Assembly: GCA_023390055.1 (NCBI GenBank)
Contig: JAEWDP010000166.1
Span: forward strand, 18,942 to 82,941
Reading direction: 5' to 3'
Source of the DNA: Pseudomonadota bacterium
Lineage (GTDB): Bacteria; Pseudomonadota; Alphaproteobacteria; Rhizobiales; Rhizobiaceae
DNA length: 64,000 nucleotides
The notes under the pieces were generated by a model. It saw only the letters and a program-made list of their open reading frames with translations. It had not been told where the DNA came from and made no database searches. Position numbers and translations under genes: made by a program. This document shows positions 9,049-18,509 of the stretch, one piece after another. How positions within the stretch are numbered: the first letter of the stretch is position 1; every line of letters begins with the position of its first letter.

Positions 9049-10484
9049 CCTTCGGTTCCCATCTCCGCCCGCGCCGGGACTGCCCATGCGGACAATGGCT
9101 CGGAGCGCTCAAAATTTGCACCGGCAACGGCCTCGCCGATGATGACCATGACCGGACCGGAAAGATCGTTGCGTGTTTCCAGATCCGGCAATTGCTTCAA
9201 AATTCCGTGGAATAGTCGACGGTCCGCTCGACTGGCATTTTCCACCACCGCGACGGTGGTGTCCGGCGAAAGCCCGGCGACCATCAGGCGCCCAGCGACA
9301 AGTGCCGCCACGCTACGTCCCATGTAGACTGCAATTGTTGCACCGGAAATCGCGAGAGACGCCCAGTCCGGCAACACATCGCCGGCCAGATCGTGACCTG
9401 TCGTGAAAATCATTGATGACGCCACACCACGCAGTGTCAACGGGAGCTCGAAATCGGCAGCCGCAGCGCATGCAGAGGTAATACCCGGGACGACCGCGCA
9501 GGAAATGCCTGCATCCCTCATCGCGGCCATTTCTTCGCCTGCACGGCCATAGACGAGTGGATCACCCGATTTCAACCGTGCGACACGCTTGCCCTCACGC
9601 CCGAGACGGACCAGCAGCTGATTGATCTCTTCTTGTGACTTCGAATGACAGTTCTTGCGCTTGCCGACCGGAACGCGCTCGGCATCGCGGCGGCCGAGGT
9701 CGACAATTGCCTGCGGCACCAGCGCATCATGGACAATCACGTCCGCTTCCATCAGCACGCGCTGGGCACGCAATGTCAGAAGGTCCGGAGCTCCTGGGCC
9801 GGCACCGACCAGCCAGACATGGCCTTGTGTCCGACCACAAGATGAAATCAGGGCATTTGCATGCTGACGGGCAGTGGCGCCATCACCGGCATTGATGGCA
9901 TCTGCAACCGCGCCGGAAAAAAACCGGCGCCAGAAGATCCGTCTTGCAACGCCCTTTGGCAACAACCGATCGGCGGCCTCACGATAATCAACAGCAAGCC
10001 TGGCAAGTCGGCCAAGCGATGGCGACAACAGTTGATCAACGCGGGCGCGCAACATCTGGGCCAGTACCGGGCCGGCCCCTTCCGTACCGATGGCAACTGC
10101 AACTGGTGCGCGGTTGACAAGCGCCGGTGTCAGAAAATCGCAAAATTCCGGCTGATCGACCGCATTGGCCGGGATCTTCATGCCACGTGCCGCAATGACG
10201 ATCGCGCGATCCTCGTCTGCATTACCGGTTGCGGCAAAAACCAGGACCGCGTCCTCAAGCTGATGAACCGAAAAGCCGGCGATAACGGTCTCAATCCTGT
10301 TGTCTGCAAGAAAATCGCTGTAGGCGGAGCCGGGCCTGGACGCGTAGGCAACGATATGCGCATCGGTATTGCGCAGCAGGCGGACCTTGGCAAAGGCTTC
10401 ATCACCATTGCCGAATACGGCAACCTTGAGGCCGCTCACCTTCATGAAAGCCGGGAATGTAGAAAGGCGCAGTACATCGCTCAC
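9045..10484 (-). CDS. cysG: Siroheme synthase CysG (methyltransferase, dehydrogenase and ferrochelatase)
   Basis: A 479-residue bifunctional enzyme. Residues about 1-215 are the precorrin-2 dehydrogenase/sirohydrochlorin ferrochelatase module (VAVFGNGDEAFAKVRLL Rossmann start). Residues about 220-470 are uroporphyrinogen-III C-methyltransferase (VGAGPGAPDLLTLRA, SGDPLVYGRAGEE). It makes siroheme from uroporphyrinogen III, the cofactor of the downstream CysI, and is first in the operon. A GAGAAGGA sequence lies upstream of the start at 10484. Confidence 0.96.
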   Translation of the reverse strand: MSDVLRLSTFPAFMKVSGLKVAVFGNGDEAFAKVRLLRNTDAHIVAYASRPGSAYSDFLADNRIETVIAGFSVHQLEDAVLVFAATGNADEDRAIVIAARGMKIPANAVDQPEFCDFLTPALVNRAPVAVAIGTEGAGPVLAQMLRARVDQLLSPSLGRLARLAVDYREAADRLLPKGVARRIFWRRFFSGAVADAINAGDGATARQHANALISSCGRTQGHVWLVGAGPGAPDLLTLRAQRVLMEADVIVHDALVPQAIVDLGRRDAERVPVGKRKNCHSKSQEEINQLLVRLGREGKRVARLKSGDPLVYGRAGEEMAAMRDAGISCAVVPGITSACAAAADFELPLTLRGVASSMIFTTGHDLAGDVLPDWASLAISGATIAVYMGRSVAALVAGRLMVAGLSPDTTVAVVENASRADRRLFHGILKQLPDLETRNDLSGPVMVIIGEAVAGANFERSEPLSAWAVPARAEMGTEG

Positions 10485-10840
10485 GAGGGTTTCCTTCTCA
10501 TTGGACCATTATCCTGGATCCCTGGTGCCGGATGAAGAAACGGATATCCCCGTATGGGATGCTACGGGCATTTCTGTTTCGGTCTTCTTGCGATGGCGAG
10601 CAAATGACACCAGTTTGCCGTAAAGAAGAAAAGCAAGAACAATGCCAGTCCCTGTTTACTGCCACCTTTCCAGAAGTGCTGAACGATTCTTAGGCAAAAG
10701 CCTCGCATTCACCCTTGACCGGAAGGCAGTCGACAGAACCAACGCCTGCGTACACGCAAAATCTGCCTGACTTGAGATTTTTGCTTCCGTGGGTGGATCG
10801 CTGCCACTAGATTGCGTCAAACCCAACCGGAACGAGACAA
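10485..10840. other. Divergent intergenic region without a recognised gene
   Basis: 356 bp between the divergent cysG operon and the deaminase gene. It must hold the promoters of both, but I found no confident promoter hexamers, riboswitch or conserved dyad. Short open frames here have no recognisable product. Confidence 0.6.
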
Positions 10841-11425
10841 TTGACATTACCTTCCCCTGCCCGCCTGCTGGACGTCATCGAAAACGAAATCCTGCCCCTG
10901 ACACAGAAGGGAGTGGAAGCTGGAAACAAGGTCTTCGGAGCAGCCATCCTGCGCAAATCCGACCTGTCGGTCGTCATTGCTGAAACCAATAATGAACTCG
11001 AAAATCCGCTGTGGCATGGCGAGGTCCACGCCTTGAAGCGGCTCTACGAGTTCGACACGACACCCGACACGAAAGAACTGATCTTTCTGTCCACCCATGA
11101 ACCGTGCACGATGTGCATGTCGGCAATCACCTGGGCCGGATTTGACAATTTCTACTATTTCTTCAGCCACGAGGCTTCGCGCGATGCTTTCGCCATTCCG
11201 CATGATCTGAAGATCCTCAAGGAAGTCTTCGACCTTGAGCCGGGCGGCTATCGCCGCAATAACGCCTTCTGGCACGCCCATGCCATCGACGATCTTGTCG
11301 AAGCAGAACTGGGGCCACGGCAACGGGAACTCATGGCGCAGGCCGATCGCATCCGGGCAGCCTATGAGCGGCTGTCCGACATCTATCAGGCTGGCAAGAC
11401 AGCCAACACCATACCGCTTCGCTAA
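10841..11425 (+). CDS. Nucleoside/cytidine-type deaminase, TTG start
   Basis: A 194-residue zinc deaminase of the cytidine/deoxycytidylate deaminase superfamily. The Zn/proton-shuttle motif is HGEVHA (about residue 59) and the second Zn pair is PCTMC (about 88). The frame is closed by a TAG about 30 nt upstream with no ATG or GTG between, so TTG at 10841 is the best start; this is a weak initiation codon for the cell. It is 20 bp ahead of mazG on the same strand and may be co-transcribed, which fits a shared nucleotide-hygiene role. Substrate unknown. Confidence 0.86.
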   Translation: MTLPSPARLLDVIENEILPLTQKGVEAGNKVFGAAILRKSDLSVVIAETNNELENPLWHGEVHALKRLYEFDTTPDTKELIFLSTHEPCTMCMSAITWAGFDNFYYFFSHEASRDAFAIPHDLKILKEVFDLEPGGYRRNNAFWHAHAIDDLVEAELGPRQRELMAQADRIRAAYERLSDIYQAGKTANTIPLR

Positions 11426-11445
11426 TTTCATATCGGGACCGCACC

Positions 11446-12324
11446 ATGGAAGCTTCGAGAGACATATCGCGCCTGATCGAAATCATGGCCGCGCTGCGTG
11501 ATCCGCAATCCGGCTGCCCCTGGGACATCGTCCAGACCTTCGAGACGATCAAGCCCTACACAATCGAGGAAGCCTACGAGGTCGCGGACGCCATCGAGCG
11601 CAACGATCCGGACGATCTATGTGATGAACTCGGCGACCTGCTTTTACAGGTCGTCTACCACGCACGCATGGCGCAAGAGGCGGGAACGTTTTCGTTCGGC
11701 GACGTCGTCCATGCGGTAACAAAGAAGATGATCCGACGCCATCCCCATGTGTTCGCCACATCCGACGCTGCAAACGCCGACGCGGTCAATGTTCAGTGGG
11801 ACAGGATAAAGGCGGAAGAAAAGCGCGAACGAGCCGAACGGCGTCGCCAACGCGGTATAACAGAAGACTTCAAGGACGGCTTCCTTGGCAGTGTTCAACG
11901 CACGCAGCCGGCACTGACGGAAGCATTGAAACTTCAGCAACGCGCAGCAAAGATCGGTTTCGACTGGTCTCAGCCAGAGCCGATCCTCGACAAGATAGAG
12001 GAAGAAATCGGCGAGTTGCGTGAAGCCCTGGCTGGCGGACAGCGGGAAAAGGTGGCCGACGAACTTGGAGATCTGATCTTTGCGGTCGTCAATATCGGCC
12101 GACATGTTAATGTCGATCCGGAAGACGCCCTGCGCGGAACAAACACAAAATTTCGACGCAGATTCCGTCATATAGAGACTGAACTTAAAGTATCAGGCGA
12201 GAGCCTTGAAGCCGCAACGCTGGCGCGAATGGAAGATCTCTGGCAGGGTGCCAAGCACGACGAACGACAAGATTGCCTGCCCGTCAATGATCAGGGCACA
12301 TTGCGATCGCGTGGCGATCGCTGA
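11446..12324 (+). CDS. mazG: Nucleoside triphosphate pyrophosphohydrolase MazG
   Basis: A 292-residue protein with two MazG all-alpha NTP-PPase modules, each carrying the EExxE...ExxD metal-binding pattern (EEAYE...DELGD near residue 45 and EEEIGEL...DELGD near 185). It hydrolyses NTPs and dNTPs to the monophosphate and PPi, removing aberrant nucleotides or modulating ppGpp pools. It follows the deaminase after 20 bp. The 3' end contains GCGATCGC-GTG-GCGATCGC (12303-12321), and the gene stops 5 bp short of the convergent YdeI-like gene. Confidence 0.95.
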   Translation: MEASRDISRLIEIMAALRDPQSGCPWDIVQTFETIKPYTIEEAYEVADAIERNDPDDLCDELGDLLLQVVYHARMAQEAGTFSFGDVVHAVTKKMIRRHPHVFATSDAANADAVNVQWDRIKAEEKRERAERRRQRGITEDFKDGFLGSVQRTQPALTEALKLQQRAAKIGFDWSQPEPILDKIEEEIGELREALAGGQREKVADELGDLIFAVVNIGRHVNVDPEDALRGTNTKFRRRFRHIETELKVSGESLEAATLARMEDLWQGAKHDERQDCLPVNDQGTLRSRGDR

Positions 12325-12328
12325 CAAT

Positions 12329-12916
12329 TCAGCGGTCGTGCATCCCTTTGCCCACCAGGATCCGGGCACGGTTCCTGTCGATTCTTGAACGGCGCGTTGC
12401 CGATTGCTTGGGTTGTCCAAAATGCAGTGCATAGCCACGCTTTCGCCCCGGCGTCAGCGCCTCAAAAGCTGCCTGAAACTGCGGATCTTCCTCCAGCGCT
12501 GCGACGAGTTCTTCGGGATATTCTATATCGTCTTTTGGCATGTCGACCGTAGCCCCGGTCTCCTCCAGCCTGATCGCCTGCATCGCCAAGCCCCGGATGT
12601 CGCTTTCTTGCGCCTGGATCTGGCCAATCGTACCAAACCTGAAAACCCGCATGGAACGAGAGTGTTCGCCAGGTGCCACAAGCAGACCCTCGGGATCGTT
12701 CAGCAGAACGCCCTTGAAGAAACCGATCGCCGCATTGTCCTTGAGGCTCCACAGGGTCGCGACATTGCCGCCGTTATGTGTGTAGCAGGGACTTCGCCAC
12801 TTGAACGTCTCGACGAGCCCGCAATCGACGAGGATCTTGCGTAGCGCCGAAAGCTCTGCCGGCCATCGCTCCTCACTGCGAAAGAAGGTTTCAATCTTCT
12901 GGCTGTCGTCTTCCAT
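12329..12916 (-). CDS. YdeI/DUF1801 family protein
   Basis: A 195-residue soluble protein. The first ~120 residues match the DUF1801 fold (ETFFRSEERWPAE, FKWRSPCYTH). The C-terminal region is the YdeI-type tail (PEELVAALEEDPQFQAAFEA, then TPGRKRGYALHFGQPKQS and a basic end). ATG 12916 was chosen for its strong GGGGAGG six bases before it, rather than the longer open frame to 13003. YdeI-like proteins have been linked to stress and peptide resistance in enterobacteria, but no molecular function is established. Confidence 0.85.
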   Translation of the reverse strand: MEDDSQKIETFFRSEERWPAELSALRKILVDCGLVETFKWRSPCYTHNGGNVATLWSLKDNAAIGFFKGVLLNDPEGLLVAPGEHSRSMRVFRFGTIGQIQAQESDIRGLAMQAIRLEETGATVDMPKDDIEYPEELVAALEEDPQFQAAFEALTPGRKRGYALHFGQPKQSATRRSRIDRNRARILVGKGMHDR

Positions 12917-13068
12917 GGCAACCTCCCCGCCTTGTTCATGCAACTGTACCGACAGGGCGCATAGTCTGCGCCCGTGCGGTCGAAACGAGCCCTTGTGCGT
13001 CAAAGGCCCCTTATCCTTTCAGCACCCATGGCAGGAAACTGTATCCGATGTGAGCCAGGGCTTTCCCA

Positions 13069-14406
13069 CTAACGCTGCCAGTCTTCCCTTTCGGGTTTGG
13101 GGCCATTGCCCAGCTTGCGTTCGAGTGCTGCCGCCTGACTTTCGGACAAGCGCACGTCCAGTGTCACGGAACCATCTTCCTCGTCCTTGCGGTCGTCGAC
13201 AATCGCATTGTCATAGATCCACGATATCAAAGCCAGCCTGTCAGCGGTGATGGTAATCGTCGTTTCGGTCAAGACACCGGAAAGCCGATTTGCGATCTCT
13301 CCCATCAGCGCATCGATACCCTCGCCTGTAACGGCCGAGACTGCCACGGCGTTGTCACGGCCGGCCGCCTTGTCGACTATCGCATCATGGGCGTCCGGGC
13401 CAAGGCTGTCGATCTTGTTCCAGACTTCAATGATGCGGTCTTCCCGTTCCTTTTCGCTGATGCCGAGATCGGACAGAATTCGCAAGACATCACTGGACTG
13501 GGCAGCATTGTCCGGGTCGGACATGTCACGCACATGCAATATGAGATCTGCTTCGAGGACCTCCTCGAGGGTCGCACGGAAGGCTGCAACCAGATGGGTC
13601 GGGAGATCGGATATGAAACCGACCGTGTCTGAAAGAATGACCGTTCTGCCGTGCGGCAGCTTCATGCGGCGAAGCGTCGGATCAAGCGTTGCAAAGAGCA
13701 TGTTTTCCGCAAGTACGCCTGCCCCGGTTATGCGGTTGAACAAGGTCGACTTGCCAGCATTTGTATAGCCGACAAGCGCAACGATCGGATGCGGTACCTT
13801 GCGGCGTTTGGCGCGATGAAGCTGACGGGTTCGCACAACCTGTTCAAGCTCTCGCTCAAGCTTGACTATTCTCTCCTGCAACTGACGACGGTCTGCTTCG
13901 ATCTGGGTTTCACCCGGACCACCCATGAAACCGGCACCACCACGCTGACGCTCAAGGTGGGTCCAACTGCGAACCAATCGGCCTTTCTGGTAATTGAGAT
14001 GAGCAAGATCGACCTGCAATGTGCCTTCCTTCGTGGTGGCACGGCGACCGAAGATTTCCAGTATGAGCCCGGTGCGATCAATGACCTTGGCGTCCCACTG
14101 CTTTTCCAGATTGCGTTGTTGCACAGGCGTCAAGGGGTGATCGACGATCACCAGCCCGGCACCACCGTCATCCAGAAGCGCTCCAATTTCTTCAATCTTG
14201 CCGGTACCGATCAGCGTCGCGGGACGCGGCTGGGAAACCGGCACGATCAATCCCTGGACGACCGTCAGGTCAATGGCGCGCGCCAGTCCCTTGGCCTCTT
14301 CCAGACGAGCGTCATCCGACCTTGTCGGGCCAGATACAGGCTCGGCCGGAGCAGGACGCGCTGAACGTGCCTGTTTTAGCACCGGTACAACGAGCAATGC
14401 ACGCAT
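13069..14406 (-). CDS. hflX: Ribosome-associated GTPase HflX
   Basis: A 445-residue GTPase that splits stalled or stressed 70S ribosomes. It has the glycine-rich N-terminal HflX domain (TLIGTGKIEEIGALL), a coiled linker, and a G domain from about residue 200 with G1 GYTNAGKSTLFN, G3 DTVGFISDLP and G4 NKID. Start ATG 14406 is the only canonical one; the frame stays open to a TAG at 14473-14475 without ATG, GTG or TTG, and the SD is weak. It sits just downstream of hfq, the usual hfq-hflX pair. Confidence 0.95.
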   Translation of the reverse strand: MRALLVVPVLKQARSARPAPAEPVSGPTRSDDARLEEAKGLARAIDLTVVQGLIVPVSQPRPATLIGTGKIEEIGALLDDGGAGLVIVDHPLTPVQQRNLEKQWDAKVIDRTGLILEIFGRRATTKEGTLQVDLAHLNYQKGRLVRSWTHLERQRGGAGFMGGPGETQIEADRRQLQERIVKLERELEQVVRTRQLHRAKRRKVPHPIVALVGYTNAGKSTLFNRITGAGVLAENMLFATLDPTLRRMKLPHGRTVILSDTVGFISDLPTHLVAAFRATLEEVLEADLILHVRDMSDPDNAAQSSDVLRILSDLGISEKEREDRIIEVWNKIDSLGPDAHDAIVDKAAGRDNAVAVSAVTGEGIDALMGEIANRLSGVLTETTITITADRLALISWIYDNAIVDDRKDEEDGSVTLDVRLSESQAAALERKLGNGPKPEREDWQR

Positions 14407-14483
14407 GTCGTCGCGGTGCCGCTCGGCCTCCGGCGATGTCGATCCGTTCGAGATATCGCGATTTGTAATTTGCTACAGTCCTG

Positions 14484-14726
14484 TTAGGCGGCGTTTTCCT
14501 CGCTCTCGAACATCTGCATGGGCTGACCCGGCATGATTGTCGAGATCGCATGTTTATACACGAGTTGCGAATGCCCGTCACGGCGCAGCAGAACACAGAA
14601 ATTGTCGAAGGAGGTCACGACACCTGTCAGCTTCACACCATTGATTAGAAAGATGGTCAAAGAAATCTTTTGCTTGCGGACTGTATTGAGAAATAAGTCC
14701 TGCAAGTTTTGAGAACGTTCCGCCAT
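14484..14726 (-). CDS. hfq: RNA chaperone Hfq
   Basis: An 80-residue Sm-like hexameric chaperone that pairs small RNAs with mRNAs. It has the Sm1 motif in [13 protein letters not shown] and the Sm2 motif YKHAIST. Start ATG 14726 ([12 protein letters not shown]) is the canonical N-terminus; the longer open frame to 14927 would overlap the dat 3' end and is rejected. It stands between dat and hflX on the minus strand. An Hfq partner for the candidate sRNA near 59 kb is therefore encoded in this genome. Confidence 0.97.
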   Translation of the reverse strand: MAERSQNLQDLFLNTVRKQKISLTIFLINGVKLTGVVTSFDNFCVLLRRDGHSQLVYKHAISTIMPGQPMQMFESEENAA

Positions 14727-14835
14727 AGCGCCGCTTCTTTCTTTTTTGCCGGCATCCTGCCGGTATTTGATCACGCCTACTGAAATGAACGGGAGTGTCC
14801 TCGCATGCATGCCTCCCCCGCTCACAACCTCGTTA

Positions 14836-15699
14836 TCAAATCGTCGTCTTTTCCGCAACGCCCAAAAAGGCGTCACGCAAGGCTGTGGCAGTGCCGCCCG
14901 GATGACCATTGGCAATCGCTTTCCCATCCACAGCGATGATCGGAACGCATGATCCGGTTGCCGAAGTCAGAAAGACCTCGCGCGCCGATAACATTTCATC
15001 CACTGAAAACGCTCTCTCCTCGACAGGAAGGCCAAGATGTGCGGCAACCTCCATGAGGGTCGTGCGGGTTATGCCCCGCAAGATGCCCCACTCAGCCGGT
15101 CGCGTTACGAGCGTGCCATTGGCGTCGACGATCCAGACGTTGGAAGAAGCCGCCTCCTTGACCATGCCGCTGGCATCCACGAACACGGCATCCTGGGCGC
15201 CGGCCTCCTTTGCCTGCTGCTTCGCCATGACATTCGGGAGAAGGCCGACTGTCTTGATGTCAACCCGCTCCCAGCGGTTTTCGGGAACCGTGATCACCTT
15301 GATACCTTGATCATATTTCCGTCTGATCGGCGCTGGATCGACAGATTTGGCCGTGATCGTGATGGTTGGCGGGGTATCGGACGGGGGGAAGAAATGGTCG
15401 CGACGCGCAACGCCCCGTGTGACCTGAAGGTAGTAGAGGCCATTGCGGACGCGATTTCGACGCAAGACCTCGCGAATGACGAGCGTCAGCGCCCTGCGCC
15501 CCATGGGACTTGCCATGTGCAGTTCACGAAGCGAGCGATCAAGGCGATCCAGATGACGCGTCAGGTCGATGATAAAGCCATCGCGAACCTCGCAAACCTC
15601 GTAGACCCCGTCGGCGAACTGGAAGCCACGATCCTCGATATGGATGGCGGCATCTGCGTGGGGCATATACCGACCGTTGACATAGGCTATTCTAGACAT
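14836..15699 (-). CDS. dat: D-amino acid aminotransferase (class IV)
   Basis: A 287-residue fold-type IV PLP enzyme, best matching D-alanine transaminase. Motifs include [12 protein letters not shown] at the N-terminus, [11 protein letters not shown], the PLP Lys in LLPNVMAKQ (about residue 148), and the cofactor-ring Glu in KEAASSNVW. It makes D-glutamate and D-alanine for the cell wall. Branched-chain transaminase relatives share the fold, but the RGVARRDH stretch favours D-substrates. It lies 21 bp downstream of trkA in a conserved rhizobial order. Confidence 0.88.
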   Translation of the reverse strand: MSRIAYVNGRYMPHADAAIHIEDRGFQFADGVYEVCEVRDGFIIDLTRHLDRLDRSLRELHMASPMGRRALTLVIREVLRRNRVRNGLYYLQVTRGVARRDHFFPPSDTPPTITITAKSVDPAPIRRKYDQGIKVITVPENRWERVDIKTVGLLPNVMAKQQAKEAGAQDAVFVDASGMVKEAASSNVWIVDANGTLVTRPAEWGILRGITRTTLMEVAAHLGLPVEERAFSVDEMLSAREVFLTSATGSCVPIIAVDGKAIANGHPGGTATALRDAFLGVAEKTTI

Positions 15700-15720
15700 G
15701 GTGATTGTACCGGTTATTGC

Positions 15721-17097
15721 TCAGAAATATTGAATGGAAACGCGGAACATCTGCTCGACATTCCTGACGGCCCGCGCCGTCGAAAAGAGCACTACGCGAT
15801 CCTTTGCCTTGATCTTCGTGTCGCCATTCGGACGGATCACAGTGCCGTCGCGGAAGATTGCGCCGATGCGAATACCCTCCGGCAGATCCAATTCGCGAAA
15901 AGGCTTGCCGACAAGCGGCGATGTCTCGAGGGCCTCTGCCTCGATGACTTCGGCCGAGCCTTGCTGCACGGCATAGACGGAGCGGATACGCCCCTTTCGG
16001 ACATGTTGCAGGACCCGTGAGATCGTCACAGCGCGCGGATTGATCTTCGCATCGACGCCAAGGGACTGGGTAACCTGGTTGAATGAGGAACTGTTGATCA
16101 GAACCAGATTTGACTTGCATCCAAGCGATTTCGCCATCACCGAACCAAGGATGTTGATCTGATCATTGTTGGTCAGACTGACAATGAGATCCGCATCCTG
16201 AACGTCGGCCTGTTGCAGGATGTTGTGGTCGAGGGCAGAGCCATGCAGCACGACCGTTCGGTTGAGTTGCTCTGAAATCACGGCTGCCCGCTCCCGATCA
16301 CTTTCGATGATCATCAGCCGCGTTCGCGGCTGGTGTTCCTCGATCGTGCGGGCAACATACTGGCCGATATTGCCACCGCCGGCGATAATGATGCGACGCG
16401 CTTCCTGCTCTTCATGTCCAAACAGGCCGAGTGTACGACGCACATGCTCACGCTGGCAGATGACATAGGCAAGATCACCGGCCCGCAACTGATCGGCGGA
16501 GCGTGCGACCACCAGCGTGCCGTGGCGGACAATCCCGACGACCGTTGCCATCAGATCCGGAAAAAGCTGACTGAGCTGGCTCAATGGCGTGTTGAGGACC
16601 GGGCATTCCTCCATGCATTCGATGGCAACCATGGCGACATTGTCGTCTGCGAAACGGACAATATCATTGGCACCCGGGAAAGAAATCCGACGAAGCACCA
16701 TCTTTCCGACCTCGATTTCGGGCGAGATCGTGACGTCGATTGACATGTTCTGGCGGCTGAAGAGGTCGGCATATTCCGGCTGCAGATAACTCTGGGCACG
16801 GATACGCGCGATTTTCGTGGGAACACTGAAGAGGGCATGCGCCACTTCACAGGCAACGATGTTGACCTCGTCATAGAGCGTGACGGCAATGATCATGTCC
16901 GCCTGTTCGGCTCCGGCCCTGGCCAGAATGTCTGGATGGGCTCCATGTCCGACATAACCACGCACATCAAGGGTTTCCGTGATTGCCGTCACCAGGGATG
17001 CGGATGTATCGATAACGGAGACGTCGTTATCTTCCTGCGACAAGCGTTCGGCAATGCCGTATCCAACCTGTCCGGCTCCGCAAATAATCACTTTCAT
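15721..17097 (-). CDS. trkA: Trk potassium uptake regulatory protein TrkA
   Basis: A 458-residue cytoplasmic subunit that gates the TrkH/TrkG K+ channel. It has two tandem RCK modules, each a Rossmann NAD domain plus a TrkA-C domain: the first glycine motif is GAGQVG at residues 7-12 and the second is GGGNIGQYVA near 240. It follows ntrX by 47 bp on the same strand, the usual ntrYX-trkA order of alphaproteobacteria. The channel subunit is not in the window. Confidence 0.95.
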   Translation of the reverse strand: MKVIICGAGQVGYGIAERLSQEDNDVSVIDTSASLVTAITETLDVRGYVGHGAHPDILARAGAEQADMIIAVTLYDEVNIVACEVAHALFSVPTKIARIRAQSYLQPEYADLFSRQNMSIDVTISPEIEVGKMVLRRISFPGANDIVRFADDNVAMVAIECMEECPVLNTPLSQLSQLFPDLMATVVGIVRHGTLVVARSADQLRAGDLAYVICQREHVRRTLGLFGHEEQEARRIIIAGGGNIGQYVARTIEEHQPRTRLMIIESDRERAAVISEQLNRTVVLHGSALDHNILQQADVQDADLIVSLTNNDQINILGSVMAKSLGCKSNLVLINSSSFNQVTQSLGVDAKINPRAVTISRVLQHVRKGRIRSVYAVQQGSAEVIEAEALETSPLVGKPFRELDLPEGIRIGAIFRDGTVIRPNGDTKIKAKDRVVLFSTARAVRNVEQMFRVSIQYF

Positions 17098-17144
17098 GGG
17101 AGCCCTTCGTATTGAAACTTTCCGGATGCAGACACCGTCGACGC

Positions 17145-18509
17145 CTAGACACCAAGAGACTTGAGCTTGCGGTGCAGGGCAGAACGCTCCATGCCGACGA
17201 ACTCCGCCGTACGCGAGATGTTGCCGCCGAACCGGTTGATCTGTGCAATCAGGTAATCACGCTCGAACACTTCGCGCGCTTCGCGAAGTGGTAGTGTCAT
17301 GATGTGATGATCGCCCTGGGACGAAACTTTTGGCAGCATGTCACCGAGATCTGCCGGCAGCATGTCTGCCGAGATGGACGTATCCGGCCCATCGGAGCGC
17401 GCCAGGATCATCAACCGCTCCATGTTGTTGCGCAGCTGGCGGATGTTTCCAGGCCAGTCATGTGCCTGCAGAACCGCCATGGCGTCATCGCCGATCTTGC
17501 GCGGGCGGATCCCGGCCTGCTCGGAGATCTGGCGCATGAACAGATCGATGAGAAAGGGAATGTCCTCCCGTCGCTCGGCCAATGCCGGTACCTTTACTGG
17601 CACGACCGCCAGTCGGTGGTACAGATCTTCGCGAAAGATGCCTTCGGAAATCAGCATTTCGAGATTGTACGCGGTGGAGGAAATGATGCGAACATCGACC
17701 TTGACGCGCTTGGAGCCGCCAACGCGCTCGAACTGCTGCTCGACCAGAACCCGAAGGATCTTGTTTTGCGTCTCGCGGGGCATCTCTCCGACTTCGTCAA
17801 GATAGAGGATACCGCGATGGGCTTCTTCCAGCGCACCGATCTTGCGTGCCTGACCGGGGCCCCCTTCGGTCCCGAACAGGGCGATCTCCATGCGATCCGG
17901 CGTGATCGCCGCAGCATTCAGAGCGACAAAGGGACCGCCGACCCGTGTTGACTTCTTGTGGATCATGCGCGCGACAAGTTCCTTGCCGGCACCTGAAGGC
18001 CCCAGGATCATCACGCGACTATTGGTCGGGGCAACCTTGTCTATCGTCTGGCGCAATTGCGAAACCGCCACCGAGGTGCCAACGAGATCGACCCCGTCTC
18101 CCGTGCGTCTTTTCAGTTCGCTGACTTCACGCTTGAGCTTCGAGTTTTCCAGCGCGCGTTCGGCAATCAGGATCAGGCGGTCTGCCTTGAACGGCTTTTC
18201 GATAAAATCGAATGCCCCCCGCTTGATGGCAGACACGGCGGTCTCGATATTGCCGTGACCCGATATCATGACGACCGGCAAATCGGGATGACGGTTCTTG
18301 ATTTCGTCCAGAAGTGCCAGTCCGTCCAGTTTCGAACCCTGCATCCAGATATCAAGGAACACCAACCGCGGGACGCGGTCGGAAATGGCTGCAAGTGCAC
18401 TGTCGCTGTCATGGGCGATGCGGGTTTCATGCCCTTCGTCGGACAAGATCCCGGAGACGATCTCGCGAATGTCAGCCTCGTCGTCCACGACCAGAATATC
18501 AGACGCCAT
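17145..18509 (-). CDS. ntrX: Nitrogen regulation response regulator NtrX
   Basis: A 454-residue NtrC-family regulator: receiver domain (phospho-acceptor in LVFLDIWMQG), AAA+ domain with Walker A GPSGAGKELVAR, and a Fis-type helix-turn-helix at the end (SRTAEFVGMERSALHRKL). The AAA+ domain lacks the GAFTGA loop needed to contact sigma-54; the corresponding stretch reads FGTEGGPGQARKIGALEEA. Alphaproteobacterial NtrX is known for this, so it probably works with sigma-70. ATG 18509 (MASDILVVDDE) is the receiver start and overlaps the ntrY 3' end by 11 nt. Confidence 0.96.
   Translation of the reverse strand: MASDILVVDDEADIREIVSGILSDEGHETRIAHDSDSALAAISDRVPRLVFLDIWMQGSKLDGLALLDEIKNRHPDLPVVMISGHGNIETAVSAIKRGAFDFIEKPFKADRLILIAERALENSKLKREVSELKRRTGDGVDLVGTSVAVSQLRQTIDKVAPTNSRVMILGPSGAGKELVARMIHKKSTRVGGPFVALNAAAITPDRMEIALFGTEGGPGQARKIGALEEAHRGILYLDEVGEMPRETQNKILRVLVEQQFERVGGSKRVKVDVRIISSTAYNLEMLISEGIFREDLYHRLAVVPVKVPALAERREDIPFLIDLFMRQISEQAGIRPRKIGDDAMAVLQAHDWPGNIRQLRNNMERLMILARSDGPDTSISADMLPADLGDMLPKVSSQGDHHIMTLPLREAREVFERDYLIAQINRFGGNISRTAEFVGMERSALHRKLKSLGV

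Noticed and set aside
12303..12321. Double GCGATCGC palindrome at the mazG 3' end as a terminator or repeat element
   Set aside because: Makes a good stem but lies inside the coding sequence with no T run, and no other copies were noticed in the window.
14727..14927. N-terminal extension of the Hfq frame
   Set aside because: Overlaps the dat 3' end; the canonical Hfq start is at 14726.
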